DNA from: Boletus sp. NGJ
Taxonomy: Eukaryota > Basidiomycota > Agaricomycetes > Boletales > Boletaceae
DNA: 64,000 nucleotides
Direction of reading: 5' to 3'
NCBI GenBank assembly: GCA_019096195.1
Contig: JAGTXK010000073.1
Span: 1,178,001 to 1,242,000 of the forward strand
The translations under genes and the position numbers were made by a program. The notes beneath the pieces are model-generated. The model saw nothing but the letters and a program-made list of their open reading frames with translations, had not been told where the DNA came from and made no database searches. Positions 55,530 to 64,000 of the stretch are shown here, in pieces (within the stretch, counting starts at the first letter, position 1; each line of letters starts with the position of its first letter).

Positions 55530-57696
55530 CTATGAGGTCCGTTTCGCTTTCTTAGAGCCTTCTCTACCCTCTGCATGGATACGCTTTGCTCCAGAGGTGG
55601 ACTGGACGAGATCCTCGACATTCAATCGACCCGATCTCTGTTCCTCCTTCAGCCAAGCCGCACAGCCGTCCTTGTCACCTTTGGGGTTTTCTAGCTGCCA
55701 CTCAATGACCCTGCCAAGCATGACGGCTGTCCAGGGTCCCGGTCTACTATCCAGCACAGAAATGACCTCGTTCCCCTACCGAGTGCGTGAGTAGGCGCGA
55801 AGACCGAAAAAATGTTATCATCCCACATTGAGCAGAGGTTTGGCGTCCACCGACTTGTCCAGACCGAGCTCTTCGATCCGATTGGTAAAGGCATTATACC
55901 GCCGTATGCATTCATCAGCTTCCTCGCCTACAGAATGCGGTCAGATTTTTCAGAACTTGGTCAGATTCAAGGCGTGGTCGTACCATACCCAAGCGGAACC
56001 AGCTCGCACACCAAAGAGAACAACAGAGATGATGACCAATGTGAACCGGACGTCAGTCTGTGCACCCTGCCGTTTCGGAGCAATAGTCCTGAGAAAAGGT
56101 CAGTCGTTCGTCACGATAATGATTCCGTCACGTACCAATGGCGACGCGCTCCGAGGGTGTCGTGAACCGGCTGTCCTCTGGAGAAGCACCCTCGAACAGT
56201 GCAGCAGCATCGAAAAGTGCCGGAATGCCATCAAGGTAATAATTCTTGTTCCCGAGTTTCAATCCTTCTCGGATCACGGCCTCAACGAGAGGGTGTACTT
56301 TCTGCTTGTGATCATTGTACGTGATACCAGCAAAGGAGTAAAGACTGGCGCTAAGGAATAACCGTGCCCTTGTTCCGTGATCGTTTAATGCGTGAACAAG
56401 AAGCGTCGGGTGAGGGGCGTGTCGTGAACTTGCGGGGCCCAGATGATGATGGGGGTAAGAGAAGGTCGTGGAGGATCGTACATGCAGTGAGCGAAAGCTC
56501 TGGCGAAGCGATAGGGGCAGAAGCAATGTCGATGATTGCAGCGGGTACACGAAAGACAGTGTGGTACAACGACAGGTCGTGGATGATCTGTATGGCGTGT
56601 AGTGGTTCGACGCCTTACAACCATGAGCTTAGATGCTCGAGTGAGACATGCTGCACACAAACCTTTCATCATTTTATCGAGCTCCTCGCCAATACGTTCG
56701 CGACTAATCTTTGAAGAGAGTGCTTCCTTCAAGAATACATTTCAACAAGGGCTACGAGGCAATAAGACAACTGGTCACCTGGATGCTCTGGTCACGAGCG
56801 GCATCCTGAAGTTCAGGGGTCATTGCAAACCCAAAGCGACTTGCAAACCTGACACATCGGATTACTCGCAAAGGGTCGTCGCGAAATGTTTGCAACGGAG
56901 GTAAAGGTGTCCGGATGATACCGTTGCGTAAATCATTTAATCCCTGCAAGGAACCTAAAATTCTCAGCCCGTTGCACAAATAGTAACCTACCCATGAACT
57001 CTTGCCTTCTCAGTGAGGTCCTCTACCGCCCGCTTATGGACATTGTAGAAAAGCGTGTTAATCGTTATGTCCCTCCGCAAGGCATCCTGCAGTGGTGTCC
57101 CAAATCTCTGCAAGGACAGTGATCAAACGGCGATTCAGAATGCTGACGGACCAACGACATACAACTTCTGTTGGGATCCGACTGTGTTCGGAGTACTCTT
57201 CACTCCTCAAATTCACGAAATCCAAGTCGATATCGAACACCGTCGTCCTCGCGGTCTCCAAATGTTTGGACTGATCGGGGTTGCTCTCGATCCTGGTGAC
57301 CTTGTGCACGGGAAGATGCTTCTTTTCTGACAAGAACGCGACGAAACGCTCAGCAAAGGGCACACCCATCATGTCTGCAAGACAAATGTCCACGTCGTTG
57401 CATTCATAATCGAGCAACTGTTCACAGCAATTCAACATGAGAAACGGGCCTACATCCGAAGGAGGCCATGGACTGACCTTGTCGCGAACCCAACCACCGT
57501 TAATCCTGCACTCGGTGACGATACCGTCTTCGTTCTCGAGATGTCGCGTAAACTCGTCGAGCAAATTGCAGAGTTTGTCCTCGGCATCGGACAACACTAT
57601 TTTGTCCTTGACCTGGGGTGCAATGCGTGTTGCCATGCCTCTCAGAAAGCTGAATCGATGACCCAGTCGCCAACTAGATCCAACGTGGAGGAACAT
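55530..57696 (-). CDS. CCA1: tRNA nucleotidyltransferase (CCA-adding enzyme)
   Basis: The enzyme adds CCA to tRNA 3' ends in nucleus, cytosol and mitochondria. Family segments are IVTECRINGGWVRDKLLDYE, then CNDVDICLADMMG (catalytic Asp residues), TARTTVFDIDLDFVNLRSEE, FGTPLQDALRRDITINTLFY and NVHKRAVEDLTEKG. PLPPLQTFRDDPLRVIRCVR and FASRFGF complete the RNA-binding neck. The C-terminus is LDSRPGPWTAVMLGRVIEWQ ... GAKRIHAEGREGSKKAKRTS. Two in-frame ATGs, 20 codons apart, occur at 57696 (MFLHVGSSWRLGHRFSFLRG, Arg-rich with no acids) and 57636 (MATRIAPQVKD). Yeast CCA1 uses alternative starts to make mitochondrial and cytosolic forms, and the same seems likely here. About eight introns are present. 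It shares a 214-bp promoter with YPT7. Confidence 0.92.
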
Positions 57697-57910
57697 AAAG
57701 ATATCCCTCACTAGGCCATAGAGTCAGAACCTGCTATGCGAATTCAAGCGGAGCTTCAATGATCCCCAAATGTGGCTCCGCCGTCGCCGGTTGCTCCAAC
57801 CGAGAGTGCGCTCTATTTCTATATTTCCGCTGAGAGCTCGAGACCAACACCACAGTTGACGACCAGCCCAATCTCTCGACTTGCTCTACCATCTCTCACA
57901 TTAATACACC

Positions 57911-58819
57911 ATGGGCCGCGTATTGTTGAAGGTCACTGTTATCTCTGTCGTGTCCTTCCTGCAACTGACCCACGTTCTAGGTTATTATCCTTGGGGACAG
58001 CGGGTAGGTGGCGTAGCGTGCGTTTCGACCGGTATCTCATCGCAGTCAACGTAGAGTTGGCAAGACCTCGCTCATGAACCAATATGTAAACAAGCGGTTT
58101 AGCAACCAGTACAAGGCCACCATCGGAGCCGACTTGTGGGTGTACTCATGTTTGTGGCAATATAGATTACTGACTGTCGTCTAGCCTCACCAAGGAAGTC
58201 ATAGTGGATGACCGTTTGGTGACGATGCAGGTATGTTGTTTTTCGGCACGAGGTGTCTCGAATTACCTTGACGAACGTGGATAGCTCTGGGATACGGCTG
58301 GGCAAGAGCGTTTCCAATCTCTTGGTGTGGCGTACTACAGAGGAGCAGACTGTTGCGTGCTCGTGTATGATGTTAACAGTGCAAAGTCTTTCGAGACGCT
58401 GGACAGCTGGCGCGACGAGTTTCTCATTCAAGCGAGTCCACATGATCCGGAGAACTTTCCTTTTGTAGTCCTCGGTAACAAGATTGACGTGGAAGAAAGC
58501 AAACGGCAGGTACGACAGTCTCTAGTCGCGTATGAACGCATCCACACGATGTTGCAGGTTACACAGAAGCGGGCCATGACATGGTGTCAATCCAAGGGAA
58601 ACATCCCTTACTTTGAGACATCCGCCAAGGAGGCTATCAACGTCGAACAGGCTTTCCAAACGGTGTCCAAGAACGCGTTGCAACAAGAAACAGAGGAGCA
58701 AATGTGCGTGTTACTTGATGTGTCGACGGATTGACTGAGCGTTGGCTAGGTATGTGGATTATCCGGACCCAATCCAAATCGATCGGGAGAGCACACGAGA
58801 CTATGGGTGCAACTGTTAA
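57911..58819 (+). CDS. YPT7: Rab7-type small GTPase Ypt7
   Basis: Ypt7 (Rab7) drives vacuole and late-endosome fusion with the HOPS complex. The protein starts [20 protein letters not shown] (P-loop), then [60 protein letters not shown] and [20 protein letters not shown]. The guanine-specific motif is VVLGNKIDV and the ETSAKEA motif is complete. The C-terminus is [20 protein letters not shown], then NC, a CxC site for double geranylgeranylation. The P-loop is split over tiny exons: the first coding exon is 21 nt and the second, 57981-58003, is 23 nt. Further introns lie near 58136-58182, 58231-58284, 58510-58567 and 58704-58749. Confidence 0.95.
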
Positions 58820-59045
58820 TCTGCACAATTGATAATTGTGATTTCTGTGTCATGTTAGCGACGAGTACCGCCACCTGTTACCCATCTGTGAACCTGTTGA
58901 GTGTTTAATTTACTGTCTCTCTGCCGAGGTATCTTATGTTGCGGGGCATGCTGAAGATGAAGAGTTACGGTACAGGGACAATATGACATAATAAGTAGAT
59001 AACGGGTGATGAACGGTACGATTACAAGAGTACACCTCGACTGAC

Positions 59046-59870
59046 TCATAACTTGAATGTTGTCTTTGGGAACACCACCTTTGCTGAAGCAGGGTCATCA
59101 ACGAACCAATACACCTGACCGGGATAGGCAGGTTTGACAAGGGATGCGGGAAGCCTGTGTTCGTCTGGTTTGTCGAGTATGAGGGGGAGTGTATCCACCT
59201 TGCTCTCTCCGGTAGCGACAAAGGCAAGACGAGAGGCGTGGTTGAGGACGGGGAAGGTAAGGGTGATGCGCCTTGGGGGGGGCTTGGGAGAGTCGTCGAG
59301 GTATGCTACCCACCTGTCACTTTCGGCGAGCAGCTCGTGGCCTGGGAAAAGCGAGCAGGTGTGACCGTCAGGACCGACACCAAGGAGGATGAGGTCAAAG
59401 ACGGGGAAGCGAGCCGAGTCCTTCTGGGCGAACTCGTGAATGAGCTCCTTTTCGTAGGCATCTGCCAGTTCTTCGAGATCGTCGGCAAGATCGGGGTCGA
59501 TGGTGTGGATGTTCGCAGGGGGGATGGGGACATGGTCGAACAACTCGGTCTTGCAGAGACCGTGGTTTGAGTCGGGGTGATCGAAGGGGACGACACGCTC
59601 GTCCGCATAAAAGACCTGCCTGTGGATGGATGAGATCCAAAGTGCGGTACGAGGGGGAGATGGGTACCATTTGTCCCACCTGACGGCAGGGTCGCCGATA
59701 AGGACCTTGAGTTGCGTGGGGAGGGAACCGCCGGAGAGGGCGAGGGTGAACCTGCCCTTTTTCTCGATGGAGTCCTTCTGGGCTTTTAGTATGAAAGCGG
59801 CGAAGGCTCTGGTGAGGTCTGTGGGGGAGGAGAAGGAGAAGAGCAGCGGCGGGCTCGGTGGATGGTGCAT
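59046..59870 (-). CDS. SOL3: 6-phosphogluconolactonase (Sol family)
   Basis: This enzyme hydrolyses 6-phosphogluconolactone in the pentose phosphate pathway, supplying NADPH. The start at 59870 gives MHHPPSPPLLFSFSSPTDLT. Family segments are FTLALSGGSLPTQLKVLI, VFYADERVVPFDHPDSNHGL, FPVFDLILLGVGPDGHTCSL, FPGHELL, PPRRITLTFPVLNHASRLAF and YPGQVYWFVDDPASAKV. A 51-nt intron lies at about 59680-59630; because its length is a multiple of three the frame also stays open through it. The length is about 257 residues after splicing, as expected. It is convergent with YPT7, and its start lies only 63 bp from the stop of the PXA-domain gene on the same strand. The paralogue number (SOL1-4) is a guess. 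Confidence 0.9.
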   Translation of the reverse strand: MHHPPSPPLLFSFSSPTDLTRAFAAFILKAQKDSIEKKGRFTLALSGGSLPTQLKVLIGDPAVRWDKWYPSPPRTALWISSIHRQVFYADERVVPFDHPDSNHGLCKTELFDHVPIPPANIHTIDPDLADDLEELADAYEKELIHEFAQKDSARFPVFDLILLGVGPDGHTCSLFPGHELLAESDRWVAYLDDSPKPPPRRITLTFPVLNHASRLAFVATGESKVDTLPLILDKPDEHRLPASLVKPAYPGQVYWFVDDPASAKVVFPKTTFKL

Positions 59871-59933
59871 ATTTATTCGCAGCGTCGCCGTCGTGGCTCA
59901 ACTGAGAGAGTACGTCATACAAACATGTCCAAA

Positions 59934-61509
59934 CTATGACCCCATCTCCGGGAACACGCTCAGCAAGACCGCATCCACCACAAACACTGCGAGGTGGCGG
60001 TTGCACGCGCCGTCGTTCAGCGCATCCACGACACCGTACAGCGTGTTCACCGCGGGATCACCAAGCAGAACAGTCCGTGCCAGTGCCGGCACCCGCTCAG
60101 CGATCCTCTGCACCAGCTGCTCACGGATGGCCACCTGCTCCTCTGCCGTCGGGTCGACCGGCACAGGGCCAGGGTATCCGTTCGGAAACAGCGTCTGCTT
60201 CGAGACCCGCACGACAGAGATCATGGACGACGCGGACAGCACGTACGTGTACAGCAGATAACACAGCAGCCTAGGTACACGACGTCAGACATGCAAAAGG
60301 CCAGACCGAGCAAACGCACTTGTTCATGAACGTCTGGAAAGAGCAACAGAACAGCGAGACAAAATGAACCAGCGCAGTCGCAGCAAGTCGGTCCTGAACC
60401 TGGAATACTTCCGAGATCATTCCCAATGGACCGTGTGTGAGATCAGGGGAAACGACGGCATGGGGAGTGCCCTCGTGCATCGATGATGCGGAGGATGTGG
60501 ATGGTGTCACGGAGACGGGCGGGGGTTCATCTTCTGCACTCGTCAGAGCCGTGAGCGCGGGACGAGTTCGGGAACAACTGGTCTGGTTCACAACGGGGAT
60601 GATGTAAATAACTTGCTTGTACGCGTGGATCAGCATAATGCACGCCCCAGACAATTTCTGGATGGCCGAAAGCAAGAGCACGATAATGTTGGATTTGGAG
60701 AAGCGAGAGTGCCCGCGTGCAGACGTCGACGAGACAGATGGCTAGGACGAGGTTAGGCGCAGTGTCGCCGAGAGCGTACAAGGGCACACCTGCTCTGATA
60801 CATCCGGACAAGGTCCAAGCATGTCCAACACCATCTTTTGGAGAAACCAGGGTTGCGTTATGCGAGGGATAACATCCTTGATCACCACCTTGAGTATAAT
60901 TTCCCTGACAATAAATCTCTCGACCTCTGGCGCGTAATCCTCGCTGGGAAGGCATTCCCTCAAGATGTGGTTGAAAGCTTGTCGAAAGTACTCTTCGTCT
61001 ATCGACCCATCCGGAGAGATTGCCATGTGCGGTTGTAGCTGATGAAAGAGTTGTGGGAGCGACAGCGCACCGCCGGTGGCATATGATGTCGAGGCCTTGG
61101 AGACAGCCTGACGGTAGTCTCTGTAATGCTGAGTGATGAGGGCTGGAATGTCGCCAAAGACGAGCAGTGAAAGGTCTGTATTGAGAAGACGCTCCTCAAG
61201 GGAATGAACGACATGCGTCACGATACTGGTAATCTGGGGAAGAAACTCTTTGTCATATCTAGTGAGCTTGGTCCACCAGGTGTTTACAAATGCTCGGAGA
61301 GCGAGGGCTATGAAGTCGTATACCTCGTCGTCGAGTTCGGGCGGACAGGCAGGGGAAAGGAATAACGGGGGCAAGTCGGAGCCGGGTTGAAGCTGGGGGA
61401 AGAGGAGACGTCTCGCGAGGCTTGCAGGTTGCTGCTGCCGCACATTGTGAGAAGTGGTCGACGTTGTCAGTGAGCGCGTCGAGCGACCGAGCTGAGGGCG
61501 GAGCTGCAT
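59934..61509 (-). CDS. PXA-domain protein
   Basis: PXA domains occur in sorting nexins and in fungal ER/endosomal tethers such as Mdm1 and Lec1/Nvj3-like proteins. The start at 61509 gives MQLRPQLGRSTRSLTTSTTS. The PXA domain spans roughly residues 60-220: LDDEVYDFIALALRAFVNTW, WTKLTRYDKEFLPQITSIVT, HVVHSLEERLLNTDLSLLVF, GDIPALITQHYRDYRQAVSK, and later FNHILRECLPSEDYAPEVER, FIVREIILKVVIKDVIPRIT. The C-terminal half has hydrophobic helices and ends VDAVLLSVFPEMGS. No PX or RGS domain is seen, so this is a PXA-only protein, common in fungi and of unclear function, probably at the ER or vacuole. There are two introns (near 60790-60740 and 60320-60270). Confidence 0.85.
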
Positions 61510-61702
61510 CAAACGAGCGCGACGGTCGCCGCAACTTGCGCGCGTTCCAGTGCAGAGACAGACACGGTCACCTACCCAGCGCAGTCGCCGACCAAGAACA
61601 TTCCGGACGGTAAGTAAACGATGTTATCCGTTCCGTTTGTCCCTGTGACCCACCAAGGCCGTATAAAACCGACGTAGCGTAAATTCTACTATTATCCTCC
61701 CA

Positions 61703-63318
61703 TGTCACTGTCCCAGTTCCATTCAGCCTCCGTGCGGTTAGCACGACTTGTTCGACCCAAGGGCGTTCCCGCATGGCGGCCCTTCTCTGCAACCGCGTCC
61801 ACGGCAAGGCCTGATATCGAGGTGTGTCTCTCCGATGGTCATTTGCTCAAACTCACCATGCACCTTCCCTACAGCCCTCCCAGCTCACTATAGAGCGCAC
61901 GACGAGTCCACGCCAATTGCCCCCTTCCTCGAAACTGCTTTTCGGTCGGACCTTTGTACGTCCTCATTCATCCCCTTGCCGTTTGCGGCCTGTTCACTGT
62001 TTCTGCAGTCGGATCATATGCTAAGGATTCCGTGGTCCGAGAAAACCGGATGGGGTGCGCCGTCCATCGAGCCCTGTGAGTGTACTACCTTTCGTCACCT
62101 ATCTGCCTCCTTGACATGCCATAGTTTCCACCATCAACCTCACTCCTGCTGCAACCGTTCTTCATTATGCTCAGTCGCTTTTCGAGGGCATGAAGGCTTA
62201 CCGACATACGAGTGGCACTGTGACCATGTTCCGACCTGACATGAACATGAAACGGATGAACAACAGTGCGAGACGTTTGGCACTACCGGTCAGTCCGGTC
62301 ATCGGGCACCAATCTCTTGGTTGATGAGAGATTCTGTACAGACTTTTGGTGGCGATGCCCTCATTGAGTGCATTAGGCAACTCATTTCATTAGAGCGTGA
62401 TTGGATACCCAAGGAACCAGGTCACAGTCTATACATCCGCCCTACTTTGAGTCAGTCACCCATCGGCCGTCCAGTCTGGTATTTGCTGACAGATGCTACT
62501 TCAAGTTGGAACCAACGGGACACTCGGAGTTCAACCGCCAACGGAAGCCCTGCTTTTCGTGATCTGCAGTCCTGCTGGCCCTTATTACCCCCAGGGTTTC
62601 AAACCTGTGGCCTTGTACGGCACAACAGACTCAGAGTACATTCGTGCTGCTCCCGGAGGTCGGTAGTTCCTGATTTGGCTGACGTTCCGTCGTTGATTAT
62701 CTCTGGTGGATAGGCACTGGTGCTTTCAAGTTGGCAGCCAACTACGCTCCCGGTGTCGTGGCTCAGAAAACTGCTGCGAAAGCAGGCTATGTCCAAAATC
62801 TCTGGCTCCATGGGCCTGAACATTGGTTGACTGAGGTCGGTACTATGAATCTGTTCGTCGTGTTCAAGGGGGAAGACGGTGGTACGTGGACATGTCTTTT
62901 CTGAACGAGGGTTGCATGAGCATCACACTTTGCAGTGATTGAACTCGTCACGCCTCCCCTCGACGGTATGATCCTTCCTGGCGTGACTCGTGATTCGGTG
63001 CTCGCCCTCGCACGGAATCACGCTTCTGGACGCAAGCAGCTCCAGGGTCTCCCCACCCAACTCAAGGTCTCCGAACGAGCCGTGAACATGGGGGAGATCA
63101 TCGCTGCGTCCAAGGCTGGACGCCTCGTTGAGCTGTTCGGCACGGGCACTGCAGCTGTTGTGACACCAGTAGAAAAGATTGGATACATGGGTAGCGATGT
63201 CATTATTCCTACTGGCGAGGATGGGATGGGACCGGTCTCGAAGCCACTGTGGACTGAGCTGGTGGGTATTCAAACAGGGGAGATCGGAAGCGAGTGGAAC
63301 TTTGTTGTCGCAAATTAA
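61703..63318 (+). CDS. BAT1: Branched-chain amino acid aminotransferase
   Basis: BCAT moves amino groups between leucine, isoleucine or valine and 2-oxoglutarate, using PLP. The leader [20 protein letters not shown] is basic and points to mitochondria. Family segments are [111 protein letters not shown] (PLP lysine in FKLAANYAP), [40 protein letters not shown] and [20 protein letters not shown]. About eight introns occur between 61823 and 62935. The end is EWNFVVAN at 63318, the usual length near 400. A mitochondrial form like yeast Bat1 is inferred from the leader. Confidence 0.92.
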
Positions 63319-63409
63319 TTAGACAAAGTGTAACCTACGAGGGGCTTAGTCATCTTTGTAGTGGTACTGCTAGTCTTTTGGACTACCATCCAAGTTTCGA
63401 ATTTGAGCG

Positions 63410-64000
63410 ATGCTCTTCGACTCGTCCACTGCACAACACCTCAAGCCATGGCTCGTTCGTACCCTCGGCCCAATGTTCGTCTCCTCCTCGTCCCCCTTTC
63501 CTCGCTCACCATCCCACAGATGCGACGCTGAACCAGCCGCCCTCGCTGAATATGTCCTCGCCCTCCTCAAGCACAACCTACCCGAGCTAGAGATGCGCAA
63601 GGAACTCACGAGTCAGCTAGAAGAGTTTCTCGAGAAAGGTATACCCTTCTTCCCACCTCTTCCCTTCCACCACTCACTCCTTTCATCTCAGAGGGCCCTT
63701 CATTTATAGATACATTATTCACCGTCCTAAGAACAAAGTCATATCTTCCGTATACAACCTCTCCGCCTCCATCACAGTCCTCTTCGTCCAATCCCCATCC
63801 GACTGACGCTGGCATCCCAATACCTCTCGATAGTTTGCTATCAAACAATTCGCCTTCCCCCGAACGCGGTCAAAAACGCACCCATGCCGACGACGACCGT
63901 GATGCACACCACCCTGCCAAAGGTCCTCGGTTAACTGTCGACGGTCAGTTTTCGCGCTACTCGAGCGGACGCGACGCCCTTTCGACCGGCCAGTGGGGAC
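63410..64000 (+). CDS. RBM26/RBM27-like RNA-binding protein, N-terminal part
   Basis: The gene runs off the right edge. The start at 63410 gives MLFDSSTAQHLKPWLVRTLG, then PICDAEPAALAEYVLALLKH and NLPELEMRKELTSQLEEFLE, joined across a 45-nt intron and ending at a second intron. This is the PWI-like helical domain at the start of RBM26/RBM27 and fission yeast Rmn1, proteins of the nuclear exosome-targeting (PAXT/MTREC) pathway. The part after the second intron (from about 63710) is Ser/Pro-rich (TTSPPPSQSSSSNPHP) and basic. The CCCH zinc finger and RRM domains expected downstream are outside the window, so the call depends on the first 75 residues. Confidence 0.8.

Noticed and set aside
1-64000. 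tRNA, rRNA or CRISPR features
   Set aside because: No tRNA B-box-like arms in a clover-leaf setting, no rRNA-like blocks and no regular repeat-spacer pattern were found by eye; a covariance-model scan was not possible.

Overview
The window is nuclear DNA from a basidiomycete fungus, most likely a mushroom-forming Agaricomycete. Genes are tightly packed (about 33 in 64 kb) and cut by many introns of roughly 45-60 nt with GT..AG ends. They sit on both strands, often as divergent pairs sharing promoters of 90-350 bp. Protein families are typically fungal and basidiomycete-like: a Bim1-like copper protein, a fungal Urb2, an HMG-box regulator, a CBS-PB1 membrane protein and small secreted proteins. 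I see no rRNA, tRNA, CRISPR array or intact mobile element. All gene models were assembled by eye from reading frames, splice signals and family resemblance; no search was run.

Layout, left to right. 0-14 kb: start of TIM10 (cut by the left edge), UTP4, an Mpv17/Sym1-family protein, a small repeat-containing secreted protein, peptidyl-tRNA hydrolase 2, the HAS1 helicase, a TMEM33/Pom33-family protein, a CBS-PB1 protein and threonine aldolase. 14-30 kb: URB2, an RBR E3 ligase, a KH-domain RNA-binding protein, V-ATPase subunit C and a two-domain thiosulfate sulfurtransferase. 30-36 kb is looser: a conserved protein of unknown function, a doubtful gene, a GPI-anchored Bim1-like copper-binding protein and a CTR copper transporter, with long gene-poor stretches. 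36-47 kb: a mitochondrial rhodanese, frataxin, an orphan protein, WDR70, a BET bromodomain protein and a G-patch/zinc-finger protein. 47-64 kb: the FANCM/Mph1 helicase, the ROK1 helicase, an HMG-box factor, the CCA-adding enzyme, Rab7/Ypt7, 6-phosphogluconolactonase, a PXA-domain protein, branched-chain aminotransferase and the start of an RBM26/27-like protein.

Functional themes. Four genes serve ribosome assembly (UTP4, HAS1, URB2, ROK1). A metal and sulfur segment holds a Bim1-like protein and a CTR transporter side by side, followed by a mitochondrial rhodanese and frataxin, with another sulfurtransferase a few kb away. Several genes carry very small exons (6, 13, 13 and 15 nt) inferred from reading-frame logic. 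One intron looks like GC-AG and one is only about 34 nt. These splicing features, the copper gene pair, two perfect palindromes and the uncharacterised proteins are the points most worth checking.
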